A stretch of 32,350 nucleotides of DNA from Clostridiales bacterium (GCA_029007785.1 JAQXIM010000129.1:1-32350); one strand, 5' to 3'. Positions 9,877-21,319 are shown, counted from the stretch's first letter. Program-made: numbers and translations. Notes: generated by a model from the sequence alone, not told the origin.

Positions 9877-9905
9877 AGTATAGCCAATCTCATTTTAAAA
9901 GTAAA
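9877..9905 (-). promoter_or_regulatory. Candidate promoter for the Tat esterase
   Basis: On the minus strand TTTACT (9900-9905), a 17-base spacer and TATACT (9877-9882) give a moderate sigma-A match. It implies a leader of about 145 bases before the ATG at 9723. The 9724-9986 interval shows nothing else convincing. Confidence 0.4.
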
Positions 9906-9986
9906 TGTTGATATTTTATTATCCTTGTTGCGTTTTTTAACATATGGAATCAAAAAAATCGAAAATATTACTCTGTTTTTAACAAA

Positions 9987-10033
9987 AAAACAAGAATTGT
10001 CAAAAGACACTCCCTTTCAACAATTCTTGTTTT
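9987..10033. terminator. Terminator downstream of hisA
   Basis: AAAACAAGAATTGT (9987-10000) pairs perfectly with ACAATTCTTGTTTT (10020-10033) around a 19-base loop. On the minus strand it is followed by TTTTTTTG, the right sense for ending the hisA transcript. On the plus strand it is followed by CTTTTT. Confidence 0.75.
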
Positions 10034-10059
10034 CTTTTTACAGATATTTTCTTTCTGAT

Positions 10060-10153
10060 TTCCAGACACTTCTCCGTCCGGTTTCCAGAGGCTTTTCCCT
10101 CCGGTTTCCAGACACTTTTTTTCGTCCGGTTTCCAGAGGCTTTTCCCTCCGGT
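10060..10153. repeat. Four tandem 23-25 bp repeats in the hisA 3' region
   Basis: Units begin at 10060, 10083, 10106 and 10131. All share TTCCAGA at the front and TCCGGT at the end. They alternate between two versions (CACTT... and GGCTTTTCCC), so the real period is about 48 bases. They lie between the hisA stop codon and its terminator, so they are probably transcribed in the 3' UTR. The spacing is too short and regular for a CRISPR array. Confidence 0.8.
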
Positions 10154-10175
10154 TGCAGAAGCCCTTCTTTCTGAT

Positions 10176-10964
10176 TTATGAACGCTCTTCGTTTTGAATA
10201 TACGACAGCACCTGATGATATGGCATATTCCCGCCAAACAGATCCAATGCACTTCCGATGGTCACATCCACATGATTCTGTCCCAGATCTTTGACCAGTT
10301 CCAGATCTTTAAAAGAAGAAACTCCACCGGCATACGTTACCGGACGTTTTTTCCACTCTCCCAGCATGCGAAGCACTTCTTTTTCCACACCGGAGGCCTT
10401 TCCTTCCACATCTACGGCATGAATCAGGAATTCATCGCAGCATCCGGAAAGCTGATCCATCAATTCCGGTGTCAATGCCACATCTGTAAATTTCTGCCAG
10501 CGATCGGTCACAATGAAATACTGTCCGTCACGGAAACGGCAGCTCAGATCCAGCACAAGACGTTCCTTACCTACGGCAGAAACCATTTTCTCCAGATTTC
10601 TTTCATTGATGGCTCCATCTTTAAACACATAGGAAGTAACGATAACATGGGATGCTCCGGCATCAAGAAACTCCCAGGCATTTCCATCGTGAATGCCTCC
10701 TCCCAGCTGAAGTCCTCCCGGATAAGCTGCCAAAGCCTTGAAGGCCTGATTTTTCGTGCTTTCATAATAAGGAGAAGAAACCGGATTCAAAAGGATAATG
10801 TGACCGCCCAGGCATCCGTCCTCACGGTAAAACCGGGCATAAAATCCGGCGTCCTGTTCTGAGACAAAATTCTCCGCTGCAAAATCTCCCTTATCCTGCA
10901 AGGAGCCGCCTACAATCTGCTTTACTTTTCCATTATGTATATCGATACACGGTCTGAACTTCAT
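10176..10964 (-). CDS. hisA: Eukaryotic-type ProFAR isomerase (HisA, HIS6-like)
   Basis: Catalyses the Amadori isomerisation of ProFAR to PRFAR, the fourth step of histidine synthesis, on a TIM barrel. The 262 residues resemble yeast HIS6 rather than ordinary bacterial HisA: CIDIHNGKVKQIVGG at the start (D8 candidate acid/base), LGGGIHDGNAWEFLDAGASHVIVTS, LVLDLSCR (second catalytic Asp), FLIHAVDVEGKASGVE, VTYAGGVSSFKDLELV and a DVTIGSALDLFGGN end. The start ATG has AAAGGA upstream. It stands alone with no other his gene in the window, and the 136-base upstream gap holds no promoter I would defend. The match to HIS6 is from memory of that family's motifs. Confidence 0.85.
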   Translation of the reverse strand: MKFRPCIDIHNGKVKQIVGGSLQDKGDFAAENFVSEQDAGFYARFYREDGCLGGHIILLNPVSSPYYESTKNQAFKALAAYPGGLQLGGGIHDGNAWEFLDAGASHVIVTSYVFKDGAINERNLEKMVSAVGKERLVLDLSCRFRDGQYFIVTDRWQKFTDVALTPELMDQLSGCCDEFLIHAVDVEGKASGVEKEVLRMLGEWKKRPVTYAGGVSSFKDLELVKDLGQNHVDVTIGSALDLFGGNMPYHQVLSYIQNEERS

Positions 10965-11100
10965 GTCTGATTGATTCCTTTCCCATGATCTGAGACCAGA
11001 AATGCCGGTAAACGGACTGGCCTCATTGCCTCTGTCATTTCGTTGAGCTTACTGTTTCCGATATGGATTGGTAATATAAAATTTCCATAAACAACCCCAT

Positions 11101-12096
11101 TTAATAATTTTCCAGGTATCGTTCTACACCATTGGCAATTCCTTCCACAATCTTGTTCTGATAAGAATCGGTGGCCATGGCCCGGTCCTCATCCGGATTA
11201 CTCATATATCCCATCTCAATGATCGTCACCGGTACTTCGCACCAGTTAATGCCGCTCATGGTATCTGTCTCCCAGACACCTTCCCGTTTGGCCCCTGTTT
11301 CCTCCGTCATGGCATCCAGTACATAAGCTGACAGGCTTCGGCACCGATCGTAAAGATCTCCCACCGGATAGGGATTGGATGAAGTGGGACAAATGGTCAT
11401 CATTCCATTGGCTGAGGAATTATCTGATCCATTGGCATGAATCCGAAGAAATACGTCGGCTCCTGCCTCATTGGCGATGGCAGCCCGCTCCGCATTGCTG
11501 ATGGTGACATCATTCGTTGTCCGTACCATCATGACCTGATAGCCCCGGCTTTCCAGTTCCGCTGCCAGTTTTTTTGAAACCCGAAGATTTAATTCGTATT
11601 CTTCCAGACCGGTGACACATCCTTCCGTTCCGGAAGATACCTTTGCTTTCATCTCCTCTGCTCCCGGCCCAATCGGTTCTTTACTGCTGTCTCCATGGAG
11701 CTGGTGTCCGGCATCAATCACAATCAACTGACTCTTTGTTTCGCTTTCCCTGGCCGTTTCTTCCTCGGAAAAATCGCTTTCATCATCCATGGACTCGGTG
11801 GCACCCGGAATTTCTTCCCCGGTTCCGGGAACCTCCGCTATTTCCTCTGTCTCCGTAAACTCTGCTGTACTCTCTGTCTCCTTTGCCAGTGCAGAAATGC
11901 TGCCAAGGCTTCCTACTCCTGCCATTCCGGAGCCGTCGGATGTATACTGCACCATCCCTTCTGTTTCTCCGATTCCTGATTCCATTGCCTCCTTTGTTTC
12001 CCTCTGCTGACTGTTATTCTGCTTACCGCAGCCGACAAACAAAATCATTACCAACAGCAATGTAATCCATGAAATGATGGTTCTTCCTTTTTTCAT
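11101..12096 (-). CDS. N-acetylmuramoyl-L-alanine amidase lipoprotein (Amidase_3)
   Basis: A 331-residue predicted lipoprotein. A hydrophobic N terminus ends in the lipobox LFVGC (C about residue 23), so it should be lipid-anchored outside the membrane. A low-complexity Glu/Ser/Thr linker follows to about residue 120, then an Amidase_3 zinc domain: VIDAGHQ (first His ligand), LEEYELN (Glu ligand), FLRIHANG (second His) and the catalytic glutamate in [12 protein letters not shown]. It would cleave the N-acetylmuramoyl-L-alanine bond of peptidoglycan. The ATG at 12096 has AAGGA upstream and starts the signal peptide properly; a frame reaching 12171 adds a non-signal prefix. It follows the niaR terminator, so it needs its own promoter; none stands out in 12097-12219. 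Confidence 0.85.
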   Translation of the reverse strand: MKKGRTIISWITLLLVMILFVGCGKQNNSQQRETKEAMESGIGETEGMVQYTSDGSGMAGVGSLGSISALAKETESTAEFTETEEIAEVPGTGEEIPGATESMDDESDFSEEETARESETKSQLIVIDAGHQLHGDSSKEPIGPGAEEMKAKVSSGTEGCVTGLEEYELNLRVSKKLAAELESRGYQVMMVRTTNDVTISNAERAAIANEAGADVFLRIHANGSDNSSANGMMTICPTSSNPYPVGDLYDRCRSLSAYVLDAMTEETGAKREGVWETDTMSGINWCEVPVTIIEMGYMSNPDEDRAMATDSYQNKIVEGIANGVERYLENY

Positions 12097-12219
12097 GACC
12101 TGTCCTTCTTTCCCGTTCTTGTCTGGGCATGGCAGCAGCCTGACCACGCTCCTCCATTGTCCCTTCCTCATGCGGACAACTTCATCTTTTTATGCTGCTC
12201 CCGTGTTTCTTCTTAAAAG

Positions 12220-12261
12220 AAAAGCGATTCCTTCCAGATTTACTTTCCGGGAATCGCTTTT
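12220..12261 (-). terminator. Terminator after niaR
   Basis: AAAAGCGATTCC (12220-12231) pairs with GGAATCGCTTTT (12250-12261). Read on the minus strand the stem is followed by TTTTCTTTT. It separates the guaB-niaR unit from the amidase gene. Confidence 0.8.
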
Positions 12262-12313
12262 TCTTATCTCTGAATCATAGGATTCCATGAATCCTGTATA
12301 TCATTTCTTACTT

Positions 12314-12823
12314 TTAATGATCGGAACTGATCAAAAATCCGGCTTTATCCAATTCCTCCTCAACGAAATCGAGAAGCTCTTCGGAATCTGCACTGACCGT
12401 ATGCCAATGCTCGTCACTGGTCAAAGCCTTCAGCGGCACTGCATTTCCATTTTCCAGGTTTTCAATGAATTCCCGAACATGTTTCCGGGATGAAATATTG
12501 AGTTCACCACGAATCAAACCGTACACATCATGTTCCACAAATACATCCAGCACCCGGGCACCTGCATCCACAAAAAGATTCAGTTCCTCTTCCGTCTGGC
12601 CGTCCGTGTGAATCACATGAAATACTCTGCGGCAGCTTGCACCTTCCTGCAGAATATAGCCGCGGCTTGTAGACAGAATATCATAACCGGAGGTTCGAAG
12701 AAGGGCAATATCCTGTACAATCACCTGACGGCTAACCCCCATTTGCCTGGCCAAATCTGCCCCGGAAACCATTCGTCCTCTGATTGTCTCAATAATTTTT
12801 TCTCTTCGTTCACTACCGCGCAT
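12314..12823 (-). CDS. niaR: NiaR-type niacin-responsive transcriptional repressor (HTH + 3H domain)
   Basis: A 169-residue repressor. A winged HTH (residues 4-58, SGADLARQMGVSRQVIVQDI) is followed by a 3H domain whose histidines give the family its name. H72, E80, H139 and H141 sit at the relative spacing I recall for the metal ligands of the Thermotoga NiaR. The family binds nicotinic acid and represses NAD synthesis or niacin uptake genes. No NAD gene is present here, so its targets lie elsewhere. It begins 35 bases after the guaB stop with AGGAA upstream of the ATG, so it is probably co-transcribed with guaB and ends at the hairpin 12220-12261. Confidence 0.85.
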   Translation of the reverse strand: MRGSERREKIIETIRGRMVSGADLARQMGVSRQVIVQDIALLRTSGYDILSTSRGYILQEGASCRRVFHVIHTDGQTEEELNLFVDAGARVLDVFVEHDVYGLIRGELNISSRKHVREFIENLENGNAVPLKALTSDEHWHTVSADSEELLDFVEEELDKAGFLISSDH

Positions 12824-12858
12824 GATTTTTTCCCGTTCCTCCCTGTCTTCTTCTTAAA

Positions 12859-14401
<1,543 letters not shown>

Positions 14402-14514
14402 TACGATTTCCCGGCAAAAAAAGTTCTGCCTCATAAGTGCCTTATAAACAGAGATCTTTCCATTTTCAGAAAACCGTTCGAAATAACAGCATTGATTGGA
14501 ATACAAACGAAAAA

Positions 14515-14545
14515 GGAAAGAACGCATCTCGGACACGTTCTTTCC
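14515..14545 (-). terminator. Terminator after groEL
   Basis: GGAAAGAACG (14515-14524) pairs with CGTTCTTTCC (14536-14545) around an 11-base loop. On the minus strand the stem is followed by TTTTTCG. Confidence 0.75.
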
Positions 14546-14595
14546 CTAAAAATTATAACCTATTTTTATTCGATGTCAATAGACAAGGGCGAATT

Positions 14596-16236
<1,641 letters not shown>

Positions 16237-16262
16237 TTAGTTTTCACCAGAATATTTCCGAA

Positions 16263-16550
16263 TTAGTCTTCAATAATTGCTACGATATCGTTCTGCTTTA
16301 CAACGATGAAGGTCTCATCATCCAGCTGAACTTCCGTTCCGGAATATTTGGAGAAAATAACCTGATCTCCCGGTTTTACTTCCATAACAACTTCTTTGCC
16401 GTCTACCATTCCGCCAGGGCCTGCTGCGATTACTTCAGCCTGCTGGGGTTTCTCTTTTGCTGCGCCGGGAATTACAATACCGGATTTGGTAGTTTCTTCT
16501 GCTACTAACTGTTTTAATACGACTTTGTCGCCCAAAGGTTTTAACTTCAT
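16263..16550 (-). CDS. groES: Co-chaperonin GroES (Hsp10)
   Basis: A 95-residue lid subunit of the GroEL cage. MKLKPLGDKVVLK at the start, the mobile loop around AEETTKSGIVIPGAAKEKPQQ, and FSKYSGTEVQLDDETFIVVKQNDIVAII at the end match the family throughout and at the usual length (split here: YSGTEV, DDETF, NDIVAIIED). AGGAGG lies 9 bases before the ATG. It is the first gene of the operon, directly below the CIRCE operator. Confidence 0.97.
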   Translation of the reverse strand: MKLKPLGDKVVLKQLVAEETTKSGIVIPGAAKEKPQQAEVIAAGPGGMVDGKEVVMEVKPGDQVIFSKYSGTEVQLDDETFIVVKQNDIVAIIED

Positions 16551-16582
16551 CTATCATTACCTCCTAATTGTCATCCGTTTGT

Positions 16583-16609
16583 TAGCACTCATTTCGTTCG
16601 AGTGCTAAA
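16583..16609. promoter_or_regulatory. CIRCE operator (HrcA binding site)
   Basis: TTAGCACTC, nine bases, GAGTGCTAA: a perfect match to the CIRCE element bound by the heat-shock repressor HrcA. It lies 32 bases before the groES ATG, in the expected place for control of groES-groEL. Confidence 0.97.
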
Positions 16610-16614
16610 CTCTG

Positions 16615-16650
16615 GGTATTATATTATTCATTTCCCCTGAAAATTGCAAT
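16615..16650 (-). promoter_or_regulatory. Probable groES-groEL promoter
   Basis: On the minus strand a TTGCAA and an AT-rich TAATAT/TATAAT-like -10 lie just upstream of CIRCE. With TAATAT as the -10 the spacer is 17 bases. The exact -10 is uncertain by a few bases. Confidence 0.5.
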
Positions 16651-17145
16651 CCCACCATTTTGTGTGATTTACTGTATTTTAATACATTTTATTTCTTTTA
16701 CTCACTTATTCTCTTGTTTTCATGGTATTTTGCAAATGTTCCATATTTTTTACCTTCCTTCCCTTACTTCCTGCACTTTCTGTCTTCTTCCCAGCCTTCC
16801 TTGACTTCCTTTCTTCTTCCCAGCCTTCCCCTGCACTCCCGCACCTGCTTTCTGATGTTTGATGGGATCCCAAATCATCAAAATACATGAAGACACGTAT
16901 TCGATGGCCGTCTGTTCCCTGGCTCATAGTAACTATATAAAACAACTACAGAATTTTTATAAATTTTTACTTTTCATTTCCCTGGATTTGTATTACAATT
17001 TCCTTATCTTCCCAAAAGGCTTTGTCTTTTTTCCTGACATTGTATATTTGCAGAAATTTCGGCATATCCTTTACGAGAACGATACTTCAGCAGCCATGAG
17101 AATCTTATGGCATTCCTTGTATACTATGCAGAAAGGATGAATTTT
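16651..17145. other. Intergenic region with pyrimidine-rich direct repeat
   Basis: No convincing gene in about 500 bases between the divergent groES and acidic-protein units. It contains a C/T-rich tract (about 16750-16850) in which an 18-base sequence, TCTTCTTCCCAGCCTTCC, occurs twice (16783-16800 and 16812-16829). A weak plus-strand promoter candidate (TTTTCA, 17 bases, TACAAT) ends near 17000 and could serve the gene at 17146. Confidence 0.55.
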
Positions 17146-17577
17146 ATGAAAAATTTTTTTAGTTTTAAAAAGCTTTTCTTTGTGGCTGCCGCAGCCAGCG
17201 CTGCCGGTCTTGTTACTTACCTTCTTAAAACAAATAAGATTCCTCGCCCCGGCCAGACCAACGATGAGGAAGATGATCTCCGGGAAGATGATTTTGATGA
17301 CGATCTGAAGGATTTGTTTGATGAGTTTGAAGAAGAACACGAAACCATTCATATCAATCCGTGTAATTCCGAGAAGGATTCTGATGAGACAGCTGCCGCA
17401 GAGACTTCTTCTGACTCTGATACGGAAGCTGCCGCAGAGACTTCTTCGAATTCCGATACGGAAGCTGCCGCAGAGGAGGAAACCAGATCGGAGGATAATG
17501 AGACAGCTGCGGAAGAAGCTGTCAAAGCTGCCGCCAACACTCCCGCGAAAGAAGAAACCAAACCGGAAGAAGAATAG
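17146..17577 (+). CDS. Small membrane-anchored acidic low-complexity protein
   Basis: A 143-residue protein of no family I recognise. One hydrophobic helix (about residues 8-27, LFFVAAAASAAGLVTYLL) is followed by a strongly acidic Asp/Glu tail with a 12-residue repeat (AAAETSSDSDTE, AAAETSSNSDTE, then AAAEEE). The ATG of MKNFF is used because AAAGGA lies just upstream; earlier in-frame ATGs at 17107 and 17137 lack a properly spaced site. It stands alone with a terminator behind it. The frame after its amber stop stays open and keeps a repetitive acidic character (see the repeat at 17578). The function is unknown; a cell-envelope-associated acidic protein is a guess. Confidence 0.7.
   Translation: MKNFFSFKKLFFVAAAASAAGLVTYLLKTNKIPRPGQTNDEEDDLREDDFDDDLKDLFDEFEEEHETIHINPCNSEKDSDETAAAETSSDSDTEAAAETSSNSDTEAAAEEETRSEDNETAAEEAVKAAANTPAKEETKPEEE
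17392..17476 (+). repeat. 36-bp in-frame tandem repeat inside the acidic protein gene
   Basis: Copies begin at 17392 and 17428, with a partial third at 17464, each starting GCTGCCGCAGAG. The repeat encodes 12 residues per unit, so changes in copy number would alter tail length without a frameshift. Confidence 0.8.
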
Positions 17578-17613
17578 AACGAATACAACGAATACAATGA
17601 ATACAATGAATAC
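17578..17613 (+). repeat. Four 9-bp repeats immediately after the amber stop
   Basis: Four copies of AAYGAATAC follow the TAG at 17575-17577 without a gap. In the same reading frame they would encode Asn-Glu-Tyr four times, then EKPDDTAER, before the terminator. This looks like former coding sequence or a hot spot of slippage. Confidence 0.75.
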
Positions 17614-17614
17614 G

Positions 17615-17655
17615 AAAAACCGGATGACACTGCAGAACGCAGCCATCCGGTTTTT
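17615..17655 (+). terminator. Terminator after the acidic protein gene
   Basis: AAAAACCGGATG (17615-17626) pairs perfectly with CATCCGGTTTTT (17644-17655) and is followed by CTTTTCTTT on the plus strand. Confidence 0.85.
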
Positions 17656-17762
17656 CTTTTCTTTATTTCAATACTTTTTACTTGCTTTTTATTTTTCTTC
17701 TTGTATTTTCTTCTTACTTTTTCTTCTTATTTTTTCTTCTTATTTTTTCTTCTTATCAAATC
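17656..17762. repeat. T/C-rich tract with 13-bp TTTTTTCTTCTTA repeats
   Basis: A polypyrimidine stretch separates the acidic gene from the convergent MocR gene. Its right half is tandem copies of TTTTTTCTTCTTA (one copy starts CTTTTT). It probably forms the A/G-rich 3' end of the MocR transcript; no stem-loop of the MocR sense was recognised in it. Confidence 0.6.
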
Positions 17763-17774
17763 AAAGACGAATAC

Positions 17775-19235
17775 TTATCTGCACCAGGCTTCCTTCAGCA
17801 ATTCCACTCCGCGGCAGATTTCCTCTTCGGTCAGATTGGCATATCCCAAAATCACTGTCTGGCTCTGCTCCGGTTTCAGAAAATAAGACGACAGACCATA
17901 AACACGTACGCCCTTTTCTGCTGCCAGATGCCGCAGCGTCTCTTCCGAATTCTGTTTTGATTTCAGCAGAACGTGGAGACCTGCCATTTCTCCGCTGATA
18001 TGAAAATCCCCTCTCAGGGACTCCAGGGAAGCCAGGAGACAATCATGTTTTGCCCGATAAATTCCTCTCATCCGATTCAAATGACGTTCAAAATATCCCT
18101 CTTCCATAAACCGGGCCAGAACGGCCTGGTCAACCCGGGATACGGTTGAGGCATAGAATCCGCAGACTTCATCATATCTTTTGCTGAGACGTTCCGGCAG
18201 AACCATGTAGCTGACACGGATTGCCGGTGCCACGGCTTTGGAAAAGGTTCCCAGATAAATCACTCTTCCCAGACGGTCACTGCCGCACAGGGCTGGAATC
18301 GGCCGACCCCGATAACGAAATTCACTGTCGTAATCGTCTTCTATAATGTATCTGTCTTCCTTTTTGTCGGCCCAGGCAAGAATCTCAGCACGCCGGGCTA
18401 CGGACATGACCGCACCGGTGGGAAACTGATGAGACGGCATAATATATGCCATTTCTGCTCCGGACTCTTCCAGCAAATCGGCCCGCATTCCGTAACGATC
18501 CATGGCCACAGGAATCACTGTATGGCCCAGACCCTGCATGACACGGCTCGCCTGTCGATATGTGGGATCCTCCATGGCTACCTGCCGATTTCCCAGAATC
18601 TGCCACAAGAGCATCAGCAGGTATTCGCTGCCTGCGCCCACCACCAGTTGTTCCGGTCTGCAGGGAATTCCCCGGGACGCCTGAAGATAATCACAGATGG
18701 CCTGACGAAGATTTTCCTCTCCTCTTGGAGATCCGCTGACAAACAAACTCTTATTTTCATCCTGAAGAATTTCCCTGGAAAGCTTTCTCCAGGTATTGAA
18801 AGGAAATCGGCTCAGATCAATTCCTCTGGGTGAAAAATCAATGAGTATCTTCTCTTTTTCCGCCTTCTCCGGATGATTATTCCGGATATTATCTTTTTCC
18901 GATTCTTCTCTAAGGAAAGCTTCTCCCGCAGATCTGCCTTCCGCTCCGGAAGGGGCTTCCTGAGCTTTTTCCATGGAAAAAGGGAGATCGATATCAGCGG
19001 CATAATACCCACGGCAGGGCCTGGCTTCCAGATATCCTTCCGCCGTCAGCTGATCGTAGGCCAGCTGGGTTGTACTTCGGCTGATTCCCAGCTTCGCCGC
19101 CAACTGACGGGTGGAAGGCATCTTTTCGCCTCTTCTGATCTTCCCCGTCCGGATTTCCTCCCGGATATACAAGTAAATCTGTTCATAATAAGGAACAGTT
19201 TTCCCTCCCTGAAGAGGAATCATTAAATCAATCAT
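17775..19235 (-). CDS. MocR/PdxR-type regulator (GntR HTH + aminotransferase domain)
   Basis: 486 residues. A GntR winged HTH occupies residues 8-80 (MPSTRQLAAKLGISRSTT), a charged linker 85-130, and a fold-type I aminotransferase domain the rest, with LVVGAGSEYLL, the IIEDDYDSEF aspartate and the PLP lysine in GTFSKAVAPAIR. MocR proteins sense PLP or amino acids and act as activators or repressors; some control pdxST, but no such gene is nearby. It begins only 6 bases after the glnS stop and has no clear ribosome site of its own, so its translation is probably coupled to glnS. The target is unknown; PdxR is one possibility among several. Confidence 0.85.
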   Translation of the reverse strand: MIDLMIPLQGGKTVPYYEQIYLYIREEIRTGKIRRGEKMPSTRQLAAKLGISRSTTQLAYDQLTAEGYLEARPCRGYYAADIDLPFSMEKAQEAPSGAEGRSAGEAFLREESEKDNIRNNHPEKAEKEKILIDFSPRGIDLSRFPFNTWRKLSREILQDENKSLFVSGSPRGEENLRQAICDYLQASRGIPCRPEQLVVGAGSEYLLMLLWQILGNRQVAMEDPTYRQASRVMQGLGHTVIPVAMDRYGMRADLLEESGAEMAYIMPSHQFPTGAVMSVARRAEILAWADKKEDRYIIEDDYDSEFRYRGRPIPALCGSDRLGRVIYLGTFSKAVAPAIRVSYMVLPERLSKRYDEVCGFYASTVSRVDQAVLARFMEEGYFERHLNRMRGIYRAKHDCLLASLESLRGDFHISGEMAGLHVLLKSKQNSEETLRHLAAEKGVRVYGLSSYFLKPEQSQTVILGYANLTEEEICRGVELLKEAWCR

Positions 19236-19241
19236 TTTCTT

Positions 19242-20915
19242 TTATTTGGGAAGCTTAAAAGAACTTTTCAGTGAAACAATCCGGTTGAATACCGGTGCAT
19301 CCGGTCTGGAGTCTTTGCTGTCAACGCAGAAGAAACCATTTCTTACAAACTGGAAACGGTCTCCGGGAACTGCTTTGGCCAGTTCCGGTTCCACATAACA
19401 ATCTTCTTTCACAATCAAAGAATTCGGATTCAGATTCAGAGTTCCGTCTTCGGCAAACATCCCTTTTTCTTCATCGATAATATTCTCATAAAGACGAACC
19501 GTCACCTTCTTTGCAGTCTCAGCAGCAACCCAATGAATGGTGCCCTTTACCTTACGTCCGGTAAATCCATTTCCGCTCTTCGTCTCCGGATCGTAAGTGC
19601 AGTGTATCAGAACAACATTGCCGTCTTCATCCTTCTCGATGCTCTGACAGGTAACAAAATAGGCATTCATCAGACGCACTTCATTGCCGGGGAAAAGTCG
19701 GAAATACTTTTTAGGAGGATTTTCCATGAAATCTTCTCTTTCAATATAAAGCTCCCGTCCGAAAGGAATCTTACGCTCTCCCAGTTCCGGATTTTCCATA
19801 TTATTTGGAGCATCCAGATATTCAATCTGGCCTTCCGGATAGTTGTCAATCACTACCTTTACCGGATCCAGAATAGCCATCATACGAGGCTTTTTCAGTT
19901 TCAGGTCTTCCCGGATACAGTATTCCAGCATGGGCATCTCAGCCGTACTCTGGCTCTTGCTTACTCCGCAAAGCTCCACAAACATACGAATGGATTCCGG
20001 AGTATAACCACGACGGCGAAGACCGCAGATGCTGACAAGACGCGGATCATCCCAGCCGTCTACAATACCGTCTTCTACCAGCTTCTTAATATAGCGTTTG
20101 CCGGTAACCACATTTTTCAGATACAGCTTCGCGAACTCAATCTGACGGGGCGGATTTTCAAAATCACACTCCCGAACAACCCAGTCATACAGAGGACGAT
20201 GATCCTCAAATTCCAACGTACAGATGGAATGGGTTATATGCTCGATGGCATCTTCAATGGGATGGGCGAAATCGTACATGGGATAGATACACCATTTGTC
20301 TCCCGTGTTGTGATGGGTCATATGAGCCACACGATACAGGATGGGGTCACGCATATTGATATTCGGAGATGCCATGTCAATCTTTGCACGAAGCACTTTC
20401 TCTCCATCGCCATATACACCGTTCTTCATATTTTCAAAAAGTTCCAGATTCTCTTCCACCGAACGATTGCGGTAAGGGCTCTCTTTTCCCGGTTCCGTCA
20501 GGGTTCCGCGGTATTCACGGATTTCATCGGCAGTCAGATCACAGACATAAGCCTTTCCCTTACGGATCAGGTGCAGAGCGCATTCATACATCTGATCAAA
20601 ATAAGAAGAAGCAAAGAACAAACGATCTTCATAATCTGCTCCCAGCCATTCTACGTCCTCTTTGATGGATTCTACAAATTCAATCTTTTCCTTGGTAGGA
20701 TTCGTATCATCAAACCGCATATTGAATTTACCATTATATTTCTTTGCCAATCCGGAATTCAAAAGAATGGATTTGGCATGTCCGATATGAAGGTAACCGT
20801 TGGGTTCCGGAGGAAAACGAGTCTGTACATGATCATAAACGCCTTCTGCCAGATCCTTTTCAATTGCCATTTCAATAAAATTTTTCGATACTACTGCATT
20901 ACCATTTTCTTCCAT
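19242..20915 (-). CDS. glnS: Glutaminyl-tRNA synthetase
   Basis: Class I synthetase charging tRNA-Gln directly with glutamine. The 557 residues show [17 protein letters not shown] (HIGH at 43-46), RFDDTNP, the class Ib insertion, [21 protein letters not shown] and a two-barrel anticodon-binding C terminus. The KMSKS loop is the unusual [11 protein letters not shown]. Many Firmicutes lack GlnS and use GatCAB transamidation, so a GlnS here fits the Clostridia lineages thought to have acquired it. GGGAGG precedes the ATG. It is the middle gene of a minus-strand unit: 61-residue protein, glnS, MocR regulator. Confidence 0.95.
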   Translation of the reverse strand: MEENGNAVVSKNFIEMAIEKDLAEGVYDHVQTRFPPEPNGYLHIGHAKSILLNSGLAKKYNGKFNMRFDDTNPTKEKIEFVESIKEDVEWLGADYEDRLFFASSYFDQMYECALHLIRKGKAYVCDLTADEIREYRGTLTEPGKESPYRNRSVEENLELFENMKNGVYGDGEKVLRAKIDMASPNINMRDPILYRVAHMTHHNTGDKWCIYPMYDFAHPIEDAIEHITHSICTLEFEDHRPLYDWVVRECDFENPPRQIEFAKLYLKNVVTGKRYIKKLVEDGIVDGWDDPRLVSICGLRRRGYTPESIRMFVELCGVSKSQSTAEMPMLEYCIREDLKLKKPRMMAILDPVKVVIDNYPEGQIEYLDAPNNMENPELGERKIPFGRELYIEREDFMENPPKKYFRLFPGNEVRLMNAYFVTCQSIEKDEDGNVVLIHCTYDPETKSGNGFTGRKVKGTIHWVAAETAKKVTVRLYENIIDEEKGMFAEDGTLNLNPNSLIVKEDCYVEPELAKAVPGDRFQFVRNGFFCVDSKDSRPDAPVFNRIVSLKSSFKLPK

Positions 20916-20972
20916 ATATTAACCTCCCAGTAACTCTCTAATTCAAAAATACAGTTCTTCAGGGGAATTTTA

Positions 20973-21158
20973 TTATTCCCGAATATAAACACCCTGTTCT
21001 TCCCAGAAATCCAGCAGTTCCTGAACGGTTTCATGGGCCCAGTTCTCACTGGGTTCCGGATATTTGTCTTCTTTGGACGCAGGCTCTTCTGTCTTTGCCT
21101 GTTCCTGTTCCTTCTTTGCCTCCTGGGCTTCCATTTCCTGTCTCTTTACTTCATCCAT
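20973..21158 (-). CDS. Small charged protein, first gene of the glnS operon
   Basis: 61 residues, not recognised. The first half is a Glu/Lys/Gln-rich, probably helical or disordered stretch; the second half (ENWAHETVQELLDFWEEQG) has aromatic residues in an amphipathic pattern and looks folded. The ATG at 21158 has AGAGGA 7 bases upstream, better than an ATG six codons earlier. It has a very strong promoter 40 bases upstream and lies 57 bases before glnS with no terminator between. Position and signals support a real gene; its role, perhaps a regulator or partner of GlnS, is unknown. Confidence 0.7.
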   Translation of the reverse strand: MDEVKRQEMEAQEAKKEQEQAKTEEPASKEDKYPEPSENWAHETVQELLDFWEEQGVYIRE

Positions 21159-21197
21159 CACTGTGTCCTCTCCCATTTGGAATCATCATAATGTATC

Positions 21198-21227
21198 ATT
21201 ATACCTTCTCTTCTGTTGTATCGTCAA
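21198..21227 (-). promoter_or_regulatory. Sigma-A promoter of the small protein-glnS-mocR unit
   Basis: TTGACG (21222-21227) and TATAAT (21198-21203) with an 18-base spacer on the minus strand. It is divergent to the plus-strand promoter near 21314. Confidence 0.85.
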
Positions 21228-21311
21228 GAAATTCCGGATTCTTCTCTTCGGATTCCCTGGGTTTCTAATTATACTTTATTATTTTTTTATACATTCTTCC
21301 TGTCAATGTAT

Positions 21312-21319
21312 GGTATAAT
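21312..21319 (+). promoter_or_regulatory. Extended -10 promoter of the zinc ribbon-DUF5685-DnaJ cassette
   Basis: A TATAAT at 21314-21319 is preceded by TG one base upstream (TGGTATAAT), an extended -10; the -35 region is poor. It would give a leader of about 220 bases before the ATG at 21546. Confidence 0.5.

Noticed and set aside
10060-10153. CRISPR array
   Set aside because: Units are adjacent with no unique spacers of 30-40 bases and no cas genes are near.
9968-10252. Minus-strand frame with repeated KSLWKPD
   Set aside because: It overlaps the end of hisA and the terminator and lacks a ribosome site; better explained as DNA repeats in the 3' UTR.
16706-16945. Minus-strand 79-codon frame upstream of groES
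   Set aside because: Low-complexity Lys/Glu/Gly reading of a C/T-rich tract, no ribosome site.
17318-17998. Plus-strand 226-codon frame overlapping the acidic protein
   Set aside because: Arg/Pro/Leu-rich out-of-frame reading of the repeats, crossing a terminator and the convergent MocR gene.
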